The notes beneath the pieces were generated by a model. That model ran no database searches and was not told the DNA's origin. It saw only the letters and a program-made list of their open reading frames with translations. Source: Euglena gracilis (taxonomy: Eukaryota; Euglenida; Euglenophyceae; Euglenales). From it: a stretch of DNA of 64,000 nucleotides. Positions 52,690-63,913 of this stretch are shown one piece after another; the first letter of the stretch is position 1; each line of letters starts with the position of its first letter. The stretch spans positions 37,433,703 to 37,497,702 of the forward strand of contig CP154954.1 of NCBI GenBank assembly GCA_039621445.1. The letters run 5' to 3'. The translations under genes and the position numbers were made by a program.

Positions 52690-53168
52690 GTGCTAAGGGT
52701 TGATGCCATAGGGTACGCCGTGGGGGCAACGTAAGAGCAAATGAAGGAGGGGGAGGAAGACCCACAGCCCAGGATGTGATTGAGAAAAAAACTGTGCCAG
52801 TGGCTTTTATGTCTCGAAAATTGACCGAGGGGCAAAGAAAATGGACCCCCAGGGAGTTGGAGACGTACGCCATAATTTTGGCACTACAAAAATGGGAGAG
52901 TTGGATTGGATTGCAACCCGTTTTGGTTTTAACCGACCACCAAAGTTTGGAGTCTTGGACAAGGGAGGTCCTAGACACCCCCAGTGGTCCGGTTGGGAGG
53001 AGGGCGAGATGGCATCAAATTTTCTCCAAGTATGACTTGACGGTGGGATATATCCCAGGTAAAGAAAATACCATAGCCGATATCCTTAATCGATGGGCAT
53101 ACCCAGCTACACAGACACCAATTATATACGTGAGGAAAAATAAGAGGAGAAACAGTGTTTGGAGATAA
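52690..53168 (+). pseudogene. chromovirus RNase H
   Basis: The start of the domain (LRVDAIGYAVGA, with the catalytic Asp) is in one frame and runs into a TAA. The rest continues from ~52770: VPVAFMSRKLTEGQRKWTPR, then ELETYAIILALQKWESWIG and VLVLTDHQSLESW. The catalytic Glu and Asp of RNase H fit ELET and LTDHQS. It ends with IPGKENTIADILNRW, usual for Ty3/gypsy RNase H. It would remove the RNA strand of the replication hybrid. The frame closes at 53168 and resumes one base over. Confidence 0.75.
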
Positions 53169-53419
53169 GAATCAAAAACCAGCCCAATTTACGTAATGCC
53201 TGGATACGGGGGGTGACAACCCGTAGTGGCAAAAACGTAACACCCGAGGAGGAAAAAGGAGAGTGCACAAGGAGGGGAACCGAGGGTGGGGTAGACCCAG
53301 GAGGAAAAGACACACCTGTGGACACCCACTCACAAGGGCCCAGGAAAGAAAAGAAACGAGTTCATTTTTGGGATGAGAAAGTGGGGGGGGGAGACGACCC
53401 CTGTCCCGGAGACGGCTGA
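53159..53419 (+). pseudogene. linker between RNase H and integrase
   Basis: A hydrophilic Glu/Lys/Gly-rich stretch (GVTTRSGKNVTPEEEKGECT) joins the two domains. The frame is lost at a run of nine G (53383-53391) and picked up by the integrase frame, a typical homopolymer break. Confidence 0.55.
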
Positions 53420-54317
53420 AAGTTCGAGGGGGGACACTCGTATGGAAGTGGGGGACGCCCTGCCAAGTACGACCCCTAAGGATATTAAGCCCGTATGGGA
53501 GCGTGATTGGGGGGAAGCATATTCCCGATGCCCCACATGGAAAGAAAAATGGGAGGCTACCAAAGGTGGTTCAGTTTGGCCCAAAAGCTATAAAGTCTTG
53601 AACGGTCAACTGTTTTTTGGGGAAAAGTTGTGTGTGCCTGAAAGTTTCCAACCCTTGGTGATTCAAGAAAATCACGAGTTTTTTGGGCACGTTGGCCCTG
53701 AAAAAGTTTGGAAGCACATGACAATCCGTTTTGTTTGGGCTGATGAAAAGGCTGCAAAGCAACTCAACCAAAATTGCAGCAAAAATTGTTCCACATGCCA
53801 AGCGAGTGTGAGGGGGGAGAGTTTGAAAGGACCGATCGAGTCCACACCCATACCCCCTGCACTAATGACAAGTGTTGCCATCGATTTGTTTCGGATGCCA
53901 AGGGTTTTACACGATGGGGGGGAGTATGACACCCTAGCCCTTTGTGTGGATAGGCATTCGGGTTGGATTGTGGGGGTTGCATGCAAGGACAAGGGACTAA
54001 CCGGTGCCAAGTTGGCTAAGGAAATGGTGAAAAATCAGTGGAGGCCTTTTGGGGTTCCCTCGGTCATCTCAAGTGACCAAGGGAGCCATTTCACAAGCAC
54101 TTGGTGGAAAAACATGTGTGCGCTTTTGGGGATTAGGCAAGTGTATTCCCAAGCATACCACCACCAAGCAAACGGGATGGTTGAGAGAGCCGGACAACAG
54201 GTAATGGAGGTGTTGAGAAAATTGTATGTGGAGGAAAAAATTAATTGGGTTGAAGCTTTACCCCAAGTTTTGGACCGAATTCATGACGTAAAAGGTGAAA
54301 GTGGATTGAGCCCATAG
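53373..54317 (+). pseudogene. chromovirus integrase
   Basis: HHCC zinc finger: His101 and His106 (ENHEFFGHVG), Cys139 and Cys142 (NCSTCQ). Catalytic DDE triad: Asp171 (VAIDLFRMPR), Asp235 (VISSDQGSHF) and Glu271 (NGMVERAGQ), the last 35 residues after the second Asp as in active enzymes. It would join element cDNA to the chromosome. A TAG at 54315-54317 interrupts the conserved GLSP(Y)EIVTG segment; the frame then stays open to 54557 (ERPLAGVPYQPP). The catalytic residues themselves are intact. The ATG given is only the first in the frame; the domain is part of a polyprotein. Confidence 0.82.
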
Positions 54318-54978
54318 GAAATTGTGACTGGAAGGGAAAGGCCACTGGCAGGGGTACCCTACCAACCACCCAAAGAATGTGAGGATTCGGTGGAGTTTTT
54401 CCGAAGGATGCAAGACATTGAAGGGAGGGTGGCTAGGATACTCAACAAAAAGCATGAGGAGGAGGTGGCAAGGATAAATAAGGGGAGGAAAGAAATGGAA
54501 CCCCTAAAGGTGGGGACGACGGTTTGGTATAGGAGACCGACCCGAGGGGTCGGGTGAGAAGCTTGACTCTAGGTGGGTGGGACCTGGAGTCGTGAAGGGT
54601 AGAGAAGGGGAACGGAGTTATGTAATTGAGATGAAATCTGGGGTGGAGACAAAAGCTCATACGAGATTTTTGAAGGAGTATCGGGAACCCCAAGTGGAAG
54701 GTAAGGGGGTGCCTCTTTTTAACTATAAACGGACCGAAAAAGAAGAAGAGGCATTACCTGATGAGTGGGAGGTTGAAAAAATTCTAAGGCACCGAAAAGG
54801 AAAAGATGGAAAATGGGAATTTTTGACCAAGTGGGTCGGATATGAGGACGGGGAGGAGACTTGGGAACCGGCAGGAAATTTCATTCACCGTTTCAGTGGG
54901 GAGTTTGTGAGGTATTGTCGTGAGAAAAAAGTGAAAATGGACATAATGTCCGAACTTAAAATTGACGGTGGGCCGTAG
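54318..54978 (+). pseudogene. integrase C-terminus and chromodomain
   Basis: After the TAG the integrase tail continues to 54557, where the frame shifts in GAGGGGTCGGGTGAG. It continues as RWVGPGVVKGREGERSYVIE, the SH3-like fold before the chromodomain. The chromodomain (54757-54930) reads DEWEVEKILRHRKGKDGKWE, then FLTKWVGYEDGEETWEPAG, with the aromatic-cage Trp residues in place. Chromodomains steer chromoviruses to marked heterochromatin. Stop TAG at 54976. Confidence 0.8.
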
Positions 54979-56575
54979 GCTCTAAGGTGAGCCATAAGGC
55001 CCTGTCAAAGGCTCTACGGCGAGCCAAGTGGGAAGGCAAAGTGCTGTTTTTAACCGAACACCAAAATTCAAAAGCCGGCTTTGCACGTCCGTGTGGGTGT
55101 TTGTGCGCACATGCGCACGGGAGTGTGAAAGGAAGAATGTACAAAGGCAAGCATTTGAGAATGTGAGAATGGAGAAAGATAGAAAAAGGCCCTGCAAGGG
55201 GGCCGGGGCACCACAGTATATTCGCTGCACGTTCGCTATATTGCCGTCCGCTGTCTCCCTTCCCTTCCTCTACCTTACCCCGCTGCCCTTACACCTTACC
55301 CCACATTGCCGTCACGTCCCATATGGTGGTGTTGTAAGGATTCCTTTTCAAAGCATCGGATATGTGGATGATGTGGTTGGGAGTCCATGGTCACATAATG
55401 AGCCCCCCCATCGGTTTGACAAATATCCCCCCGGCCCGAGGAGGGGGGGGGGCGTTTGATTTTTGGACAAAAATCCCCCCGCCCCGAGGGGGGGGGGGGG
55501 CGCTTGAATTTTAAAAAAATCCCCCGGCCCGAGGAGGGGGGGGGGCGTTTGATTTTTGGATAAAAATCCCCGGCCCGAGGAGGGGGGGGGCGCTTGAGCT
55601 TTTTGACAAAAATACCTCTGGCCCGAGGAGGGGGGGGCCAACCGAATTTTTACCAAAAATCCCCCGACGCGAAGGGGGGGGGGCGCCAACCGAATTTTTA
55701 CCAAAAAATCCCCCAACCCGTTGGAAGGGGGGGGCAGAACTTGGTGAAGACCCTCATACCACCCGTGAGAAGCGGGGGGGGGGGCAGCCTAATATTCATT
55801 GGTTGGTGAACCAAGTCTTTCCCAAAGGTTTGAAGGCACTTGAAAGCCATAGTCCCTGAAGTTTGTTTCGCATTTGTTGATTCAAGGGAGAATGGGTGTG
55901 GGACATTAGCTTTGGATGAAAGAGTGCCGAATGGTGGATTTCCCCCCCCGTTGTTGAGGAACGGGGGGGGGGGACGAATTTTTGGTGTCCGACTAAGGTC
56001 GCAAGGGAGAGGGTGTCGGCCGCCGGCTTTCGCCGGCAGCCAAAAAAATGCCAGAAGGTGCAAATTACAAAGTCGCGGGTAACAGCCAATCAGTTAAAAA
56101 AACCCGCGACTTAAATTGGAAGCGGGTCAAATTTCGAAGCGCCTTCGAATTTGTTTTTTTTCACAGAACTTGAGGTGTTTTCCCCAATATTTGGCAAGAA
56201 GGAATACTATTGTATTGAATTTGGCAATTGGACTTTGATTTGGAGTGGCAAGTTGAGTTTCATTGTTGGTCATTGATTCATTGAAGTCAATTGAATTGAA
56301 GGAACCTTTAACACCACCGCCCACCCTCCTATATCTTCACCTTCGCCTCCGCTTTCACCCCCGACGACCACTCCTTGCCCCAAGGTTTGCACATTCCATA
56401 CATTCACATTTCACAGTTTTCGGTTTCAAGTGTCTTCTCATTAAAGTTTCAGAGTTTCAGAAATCAAGTTTCTTTCAGTTTTTGACTTCAAAAGTTTCAA
56501 GCTCCAGTGGGTTGGTTTTGCTCACAAGGTGTGCAAGGGAGAGAGAGAGAGAGAAAAGTGAGATTTGCAAGCAAA
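54979..56575. other. gene-free stretch after the chromovirus
   Basis: Contains a possible but unproven LTR (54979-55390), the minisatellite at 55415-55740, a CCGGCTTTCGCCGG hairpin (~56022) with GACTTTGTAATTTGCACC, and a (GA)7 run at 56540. No gene recognised. Confidence 0.4.
55415..55740 (+). repeat. ~55-bp minisatellite, about six units
   Basis: Units of AAAAATCCCC + CGGCCCGAGGAGG + G-run + GCGTTTGATTTTT, drifting to CAACCGAATTTTTACC in the last two. G-run length differs from unit to unit. Confidence 0.75.
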
Positions 56576-57095
56576 ATGGCAGATTTTTCGATTTTAAGCA
56601 AAATTTCGGAAACCGTTCAAAAAACGATCCTACGCACCGGCTGGGGTTGGGGAAACCACCTGGGTGAAAAAAGGGGTTGACTTGAGCCCACCAACTCCCG
56701 GAGAAAGCGCAGGCCCCACCCCGGAAACACCCCCCCCCCCCCTGTCGGTGGTCCTCCCCACCGGCGAGGACCCCCCGGGGCCCTCGGCCCGAAGGGACTC
56801 GGCGGTCGCGGGGGCGACCGGCGGCCCGGGGGTGGCGGACCCGGTGAACAACACTCTTCTTCTTCTTATTCTTCCTCTTCTTTCGTCTTCGTCTCTTCCT
56901 CGTTTTTTCTCCTTCGTTTTTCTCCTTGTTCCCCTTCTTGGAGAGGACATGAATGCCGTGGTGTCTGTGGCGTCACAAACACACATAATTCTCGGAAAAT
57001 GCTGCCAAAAAGACCCAGTCACCTCCACACTCCCAAGGAAAAAGTTTGGCCTCCTGCAAGGAAGGTTCTGTTTCTTGTTTTTTTGGAAAACTTGA
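56576..57095 (+). CDS. hypothetical protein start, possibly gag-like, frame broken
   Basis: An ATG at 56576 in AGCAAAATGGC context opens MADFSILSKISETVQKTILR; the frame stops at 56678. An overlapping frame continues from the A/G run at 56668-56677 with DLSPPTPGESAGPTPETPP and SARRDSAVAGATGGPGVADP, which is GC-rich and codon-like to about 56850, then runs into a pyrimidine tract. This resembles the start of an element or host gene whose downstream part is lost. No family recognised. Confidence 0.3.
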
Positions 57096-59762
57096 AAACC
57101 CCGTTATAAAAAAGTAAACGATATTTGGCAAAAACTGCCTTCCACAAAATCAAAAAAGCACTTAATGCTGAATTAATCTGACCGAAATGCCTCAAAATCT
57201 CAGAAAAAAACATAATCTGGACAGCTGCCAGCCAGCCCCCCCACCACCCTGACGCTGTGGATCTGCCAAATCTGCCGCGATCTAAAGGCAATAGAACTGG
57301 GTTTATAGTTAAAAGAATTTGAAACTCCCGTTTTGGATTTTTCTAAGGAGGGGAAATGTTCCAAAAATGCCTGTTAATTTTTTTTTCCGGGTTGTCTGTT
57401 TTGTGCCGAGATTTGGTCATAACATTTTTGCTTCGACAGAAAAAAATTTGGACGTGCATTTTTCAAATGTCTGACAACGTTTTCGATGGCCATATTACAC
57501 CTGTTCACCTAATCAAGCGCTCGTCGCCGTTCATCCACGTTATTCTAGGGGAAGATGTGGTGTTGTGAGCTTCAAGTGTTGGGTGGGTTGGGTTGCGAAA
57601 CCGTTCACACCAGGCAGACCGTGGCGGCCGTCCTGGTTCTCCGGATGCGGCGAAGTCTAGTCCCCCAGGGGACGTCCTTGCCCTGCATACCACCGACATT
57701 GGGCGGGGCCACTTCAGAGGCAGTGAGTCTCTGGGGTGTGGAAGCAAGAGCAATGGGAGATTGTTGTCTGAAGGCACTGGGAAGGTGATTTTTTTTGTTT
57801 CCACCTTCCACACCCTTGTAAGAATGTCAAAATACTTCACTTATGTTCTGCCCCATGTATGGAGCAATTCATGTTGAGTTGGCGGACCGGCCGCTGCTGC
57901 TGTTTTATATATAGCGAACTGCACAGCGAATTCAGCAACCGTCCAACTGTTTTCACTGATGAAGGCCCCCGCTTTCTTACCTATGTTTCAATCTGAAATT
58001 GTCTTTGGAGAAAGCAAATACAAGAAGGAAAATTACAAGCGCTGCAGCCAAAGTGGAGAAGCAATCAAAGGTTTCAAACCAAAAAGAAGTTCAGCTTTAT
58101 AACAAAAGATTGGGTATTTATTTATATATTTGGGCTGCTGCTGGCACAGAGAAGCAGTACAAGTAAAAAGGTGTTGGTGCTGTGTAGTACAAGCATTTAT
58201 TGGAGGGTCTCCAACCAGGCCTTTTCCTAAATACCCCTACCATCCGAAGGGAGGCCAAGCCGGAATCCCCTCCAACCCAGTCCCCAAAAAGGAGGGCGTT
58301 AGGTTCCCAGAAGAAATCCTATGTGGGAAGGGGAGTATCTCGAATCTACCCCGCTCCCCAGAGCCCATCGTGCCGACCCCAAACCCCGCCTGCACCCTCC
58401 GGAGTGAAAGCTTGGCAAAAAAATTATTTTCCAGGAAGATGGTAGTAGACGTTCTTAACAGAACAAAATTTCCTGGGAGCAAACCACACAGACAAGATGG
58501 ATCCGGCTCCCACGGATCCCCTCTCCCCAGAGCCCATCGCGCCGACACCTCACCAGGCCGGCACACCCTCACGGACCTCCAGGAATGAAAGCTGGGCAAA
58601 AACTTTATCCTTCGGGAAACTGTTGCTGAGTTGTTACAGCCCCTGGTTCAGGGGATCGAAACTAAAAAGCGCATCGCAAATAGGAAGCGAAGGTTATGAA
58701 AATGCACTCTCAACCAAAGTGGCACAAAAATAAAACAAAAAAGTGAAAAAACACCAAATTGCAGAAAAATCATTTAACACCTCCCCACTTTTCCACTGGA
58801 GAAACTGTGCTGGGCTCTGCTGCAAAATTTGTTTCATTTGTGTAAAATTAAGCACTCTGTTGTCCAAAAAGCAAAAAAATGGCAAAAAGCAGAAATAACT
58901 AAAAAAAACACAAAAATTTCCACAATCGAAAGACACAAAGAAACTGTGAAAAATTCGTTTTTTTAGAAAAAAACACATTTTTTTAGAAAAATAGAACTAT
59001 GCCAAATAGGCACCCACAATTTCACCTCACAAGGCCATTGAAAAAAAATGCCTGGGTCATTGCGACTGGGCCCCTGTGTACCAGGCAGCCGTAAGGCCAT
59101 GGTACTGTGTATGTAGGTATAAGCCTACGGCCAGATATAGCTCTGAGCCCCATACACAGTACTATGCTAGGTGGTATTCCTACAGATGGCCAACGGCCTG
59201 AATTAGGAATACCAAAGCCTAATTCTGGTTCTCCTCTCCACAGGTGGTATTCTTTGCTTTTCATTTTGACTTTGCAAGACTTGATCACCAAGTCTCATTT
59301 TTCACATTTGAAGTCCTGAAAGGACATTTGTCACTTTGTCTGGTCCGTAGCCCATAGGGCTCCTCCCCTGCCTTGTGCTCTGCCTCTTAATTGGGGAAAA
59401 GGGCAAACAACTTTTATATTATTCTTTTCATTTTTCTGTTACTCCAACTTTTACCTTTTTGCGCACCAAAGGGCGAAAGCGAGGAAAGGTTGGACGTACA
59501 CTTGGTAGCAGTTTAGGTTTTTCGATCCTTTTGACCGCAAACGGTCGTGTGGTGCCCCGCCTATAGGCGACCACAGACACTACAAGCCGTTTCCGGCCAA
59601 AGCCGTACGCACGGACACGTCCTCTGACGGTTCGCAGTATACGCTGCTTCAAACCTCAGAGTTCGGGTCTCTGCTTACTTTTTATACTATTCCCTCTTTT
59701 TGCACTTGTTCCTGCATTTTATCCCACAATCTACACTTGGTTTTTGCGTTTTTGCCTTAAAA
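57096..59762. other. stretch with a duplicated unit, no recognised gene
   Basis: 57593-57780 has a GC-rich open frame (PDAAKSSPPGDVLALHTTD) that ends at a GGAAGGTGATT donor-like site and might be an exon. Around 59090-59260 lie inverted AGGCTT/AAGCCT pieces and CTAGGTGGTATTCC repeats. 59430-59690 is the probable 5' leader of the gag-like ORF that follows; no primer-binding site was identified. Confidence 0.35.
58345..58620 (+). repeat. ~175-bp direct duplication
   Basis: CTCCCCAGAGCCCATCGTGC... at 58350 recurs at 58526 (CGCGC variant), each followed by ACCCTC, GGAATGAAAGCTGGGCAAAA (or close) and a T/A-rich tail. Confidence 0.6.
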
Positions 59763-60185
59763 ATGCAGAGCACAACTCCCATCGACTACGCTGCATTGAT
59801 TGGGTCACTTCGAGGACTTGAACCTGCAGCACCATTGACCAGCTCTATTGAGCATTCACAACCCCATCGGGGTAATCAAGCATTGATCCATTCCAAAGGT
59901 AATCCTCCTTCCCCGCGTGCGTCACACCTATCGGTGTCTGTGTCGAGTTATCCTCCCCCCGCCCAATGGGCATCCCCACACCTATCGGTGTCAAGCTCTA
60001 TAGAGCAACCCCATGCCCAACAGGCAGAACCCCTTTTGTTGGAAAGCCGATCGGCTAACACCCATTCCCCCCAGCAAGATCTCGCACTGGTGCCGATAGG
60101 CACATTTGTCTCTGAGGCGGATACGCCACGGCAAATTTTTGCTGAGGGTGGGTTAGAAACACCATGTTTCTTTCAGCCCCCCCCC
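59763..60185 (+). CDS. gag-like protein, N-terminal segment
   Basis: Begins at ATG 59763 (MQSTTPIDYAALIGSLRGLE), the first ATG in this frame with a plausible protein after it; an upstream TTG-to-ATG stretch translates T-rich leader. Rich in Ser, Pro, Gln with the doublet PHLSVS. The frame is lost at the nine-C run 60177-60185 and continues one base over. Confidence 0.55.
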
Positions 60186-60954
60186 TATGCATCCCCCCAC
60201 AAGTCCGATTGGACAATTGCCCGCACCACCCGATACGGGTTCTTTCCATGCATTACCATGGCACCCGGAGATGCGTTTAACGGTTCCCGCTTATACAAGC
60301 CCCTCCGAGTCCATGAGCAGTGATGCGGAAGAGTTGGAAAATATTTCCCCTCAACCCATCACCGTGATTCAGCGCATAGTCGCAAATCTTCCAGTGGACC
60401 ACCCGCTAACGCGGCAAATTTCCCATGTCCACACTTGTGTAGCGGATTGCGCTATGACACTTAACAAGGTTCTGGATTTTGATGAGAACAACCAAAAGGT
60501 TGTAGAGCACAAGCTCAATTACCTTTGGAGTTATGTGCGTGATGTTGGTCAATATTGCCAAACAAACTTTCAATCCACCAATGTGGACCTAGCAACCTTG
60601 CGACAAGGTTTGTACACACATTTGCAGGCATATTTGCCACAACACTTCCAAAAAGTGAGTGAAGCCATGTGTGAAACACAATCCCGCAATGATGCGATTT
60701 TCTCCAACATGCAACATAGTTTGCAAGCTTTGTCCCATCAATTGGAGCCAATTACGGCAATTTTTCCACAATTGCAGCAAAAGTTGCATGAGCCCCCCAT
60801 CAAAAATCCCGATTTGGGACAATTTATTACAATGGAGCAATTCTCCACCCTTGCAACCGCATTTCAGGAAGCGCAACAGCGCATTTTCCAGTTGAGCGGT
60901 GATTCCGCGAATTTTACCCACTTTTCTGCCCAAGCCCATGAAAGTTTTGCCCCC
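60186..60954 (+). CDS. gag-like protein, second segment (helical)
   Basis: After SPSESMSSDAEELENISPQP the segment is almost wholly helix-forming: VVEHKLNYLWSYVRDVGQYC, LATLRQGLYTHLQAYLPQHF and TLATAFQEAQQRIFQL. Capsid-like or coiled-coil scaffold is likely; no enzyme motif. The frame breaks at the five-C run 60950-60954. Confidence 0.6.
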
Positions 60955-62806
60955 GCACGTATGTGCAACAATTGGAGGAAAGACTTTCCCGATTGGAGCA
61001 GAAATCTTGCCATTGTGGTGAGATTCCCGCTGAAATTGCAAGTTTTCACACCCAAATCGCGCATATCGCGAGTAGGATTGAGAATTTGCAGCAACAGTGG
61101 CGAAATGACACAATGGAATTCCGAACCGCAATCGCGGATTTGCAAAACCGCAATGCAGCAACCCGTGCACCAACACCGGATATTAGTGGACTCAAAGCCA
61201 CCATGTCCGACTTGCACAAACAGTTACAACAGGATGTTGGTAACATTGAAGCCTCATTGGCTAAGTTACACACCCGCTATGCGGAAGTAGCTGGTAGGAT
61301 CCCGGATGTTACCGGCATTCAAACCGCGATAGCGGATTTGCACAAACGCATGCAAGAAATGAGCACAAAAATGCTTCAGGTGCAATCACCACCCCAAGGC
61401 ACATTGCCGTTACCAACACCTACCCCCACACTCCCAAAAACACACTTGGACAAGATTTGCGCTGAAATGCGCGCGGAAAATCACCAAATCATGCAAGGAT
61501 TTTGTGACAGTCTCATGAACACCGAGAAAACGGTGAAGCAGGATGTCACAAAACTGCAAAATGACATTACCGCGCTATCCGCGCAAGTTTCTGTCTTGAT
61601 GGAACAGCCAATGGCTGAAAAAGTCAAAAGTCCGCATTCGGACCACCCCACCAAGCCATCTCCACAATTGGAGGCCATTTCCAGTGCGATGCGCACTTTG
61701 GTGACAAGAGTACAGGAATTGGACACTGGGTTTGGTGCAATTTCGCACGATTTTCAGTCAATTTCTGACAAAATCCCGCTTTTGGATGAACTACCCTCAT
61801 ACCGTAGGCGGATTAAGCGTTTGCAGGAGGATGTGGGTCGGATAACCGACAATTGGCAGGTTGTTGACCATTTGGAGCAAAGTGTGCATGAATTTGCAAC
61901 AAATTTGGACCAAATTCACGCACAACTGCGTTCCATCCACCAAAACCCGCAATCGGGTATGGTTGGCACACTTGCCGCATCTTCCAGCTCCAAAAGCGCT
62001 ATTCGCGCACCAATTCCCGAGTCCACAGGCACATTGCCACCAAATCGCGTTTCCGCTCATGCGGTGGTTCCCCCACTAGCATTACCAGTCCCAATGGACG
62101 AGTTTTCGGATGATGAGTCGGGTTTTCAAGCGAAAACCAGACCCACCCCCCTCTTAAATCAAGAGATTCGGGAATCCGAACTTATTCGTGGTATGATCCA
62201 CACCCCTACACCGGGTATTGGTCACACCTCCCAAATTCGCTTAGTAGCACCAATGGTGCAACCATGTGATACCTCACCCCCACATGCGCAACCGCATCAC
62301 CATTCGCGCAATCGCGATTCCCCTAATTTGCATGGTACCTATGGTACACTAAGTGGTATGTTCCATGCGCAATCGCAGAATAACCCGAACAATACCCTTG
62401 GTGCAACCACCGGAGTACCTGCACATGGTGCGATTTCGCGCCCGGGCCCACGCCCCTGGAATACCACCGAAGGGCCACGGGTTTCTCAGAAAGATTTCAA
62501 AGGCACCATCGCGATAGCGAACAAGGTGAAGCCCCAATGGGACGGTGACCCCACCACGTGGAAACAATTTTTCCGCGATTGGGAATATTACTGGGATTTG
62601 AAGGGACCCACCCAAGATGACAACCCGGAGGTAATCAAGATGGAATTCATCGATTGCCTCCCCAGGGATGAAAAAGAACGCGCCAGACAATTGGTCATTG
62701 GCAGGCGCATTTCTTTTGAAGAATTGGTTGAGCAATATGCTTCTTCATGCTCCAGTTTGGTTTCCAGAATCAGTCTGGAAAACAAATGGCGGCCAATTCA
62801 CCCCCC
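60955..62806 (+). CDS. gag-like protein, coiled coil and capsid-like domain
   Basis: Coiled-coil heptads up to ~61900 (QQLEERLSRLEQK, IAHIASRIENLQQQW, SGLKATMSDLHKQLQQDV, GIQTAIADLHKRMQEM), with three similar IADLHK/SDLHK units suggesting internal duplication. A Pro/Ser/His linker follows, then from ~62490 the Retrotrans_gag-like fold: PQWDGDPTTWKQFFRDWEYY and DCLPRDEKERARQLV. This is the structural protein that packages element RNA. The frame fails at the seven-C run 62801-62807, inside the capsid domain. Confidence 0.7.
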
Positions 62807-63474
62807 CGGACCGCAAATGGAAGTCGATAGACTTGTGGTACTCCAAGTGGCTTGCATTAGCAGCCGAGGTTGATGAGTTAGGGGAAAAGCAAATCAAAGA
62901 ACAATTTGATGCGGTATTACTGCGCTACATCCCCAAACTCATCAAGGAAATTCACCGCGAGGAACTCGCGGGACACATTTTGACTCTCGATGAGAGATGG
63001 AATTATATTTCCAAACAAATGAAGTTATCACAACTTCTGGGACAGATTGAATCGGCATATCACCACCACCCTACCGCGGGTGTACCCACCGGTTCAGTCC
63101 ATGCAGTCCAAAGGACTACCTCCCCAAAATCACCAAAATCACCATCGAGTGATTCCAAAACGCGCTATCCGCGCTCAAACCCCAAATCCCCGACACGGGA
63201 ATCCAAACCGCGCTATTCGCGCTCTTCTGACCAAGTTTCGGACAAAGTGTGCTTTTTGTGTAATCAACCGGGACATATGTCTCGCGAATGTCCGAACCCC
63301 CAAGCGCGAAAGCGCAGTAAGAGCCCCCGAGGATCCCTCACTTCCTGGAGTTCGCGTTCCTCACGATCTGCGCATTCGCAGCGGTCGGGATACCGATCGG
63401 GTGATGGAAGACCGCGTTCCCGTTCACCCCACCGCAATAGCGGACGTGGTTTCAAACCGCGAGGTCGGTCCCCC
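62807..63474 (+). CDS. gag-like protein, capsid end and first zinc knuckle
   Basis: Continues the capsid-like domain (DRKWKSIDLWYSKWLALAAE, IKEQFDAVLLRYIPKLIKEI). It then has repeated Lys/Ser/Pro and CGCTATCCGCGC/CGCTATTCGCGC-coded RYPRS/RYSRS units, and a CCHC zinc knuckle at 63249-63291 (CFLCNQPGHMSREC), which binds nucleic acid. A Ser/Arg-rich stretch follows. The frame is lost at the six-C run 63470-63475. Confidence 0.7.
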
Positions 63475-63913
63475 CGTACCCCCTACCCGTAATCGTTATG
63501 CCAATCGCGATTCTTCGCGATCTCGGTCGCGAAGTGGGTCATCCTCTTCGCGATCCGACCGCGGTCGAGCGGATAACCGCTCCCCGCGTCGCCATGATGC
63601 CAAAAGGCAATCGCAATCGCGAACCCGTTGTTCCCTTTGTGGGTCTAAAGACCACCATTCATCCAAGTGCCCCCGTTCCCGCTCTCCCCGCCCTAGCCAT
63701 GGTCGTCGCGATTCCAATCGCGGTTCTGCCAATAGGCAGCGGGTTGGTTTCAAAATATCCTCTATCGAGGAAAAAGACCTGGCTTCGGGCAGGGAGGGGG
63801 ATGAGAGCACCGAGGATGAGTTGGTGGAAGACAGGAATGCCATTCGCGCGATACGCGCAATTTACTCTAGGAAGTCCACCATAGGCCAAAAGGCCGACTC
63901 CGATATGGAGTAG
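63475..63913 (+). CDS. gag-like protein, SR-rich tail with second zinc knuckle
   Basis: Reads NRYANRDSSRSRSRSGSSSS and a second CCHC knuckle at 63629-63670 (CSLCGSKDHHSSKC), then an acidic tail (GREGDESTEDELVEDRNA) and TAG at 63911. Two knuckles separated by an SR-rich stretch of ~110 residues is a wide spacing for a gag. The acidic end may approach the gag/pol junction. Confidence 0.65.

Larger units (their letters stand above)
52690..54978 (+). mobile_element. Ty3/gypsy chromovirus, 3' part of pol
   Basis: Order RNase H, linker, zinc-finger integrase, chromodomain: the Ty3/gypsy chromovirus order. Protease and RT are missing; homology begins abruptly near 52690 in the RNase H start (LRVDAIGYAVGA). 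Four or more frame breaks and an in-frame TAG make it non-functional as assembled. No LTR pair was recognised; a 3' LTR might lie in 54979-55390 but needs a second copy to be seen. Confidence 0.8.

Noticed and set aside
52690-63913. Chromovirus pol and the gag-like ORF as one element
   Set aside because: Order on the strand is pol then gag, 4.8 kb apart with no LTR pair seen; two elements are more likely.
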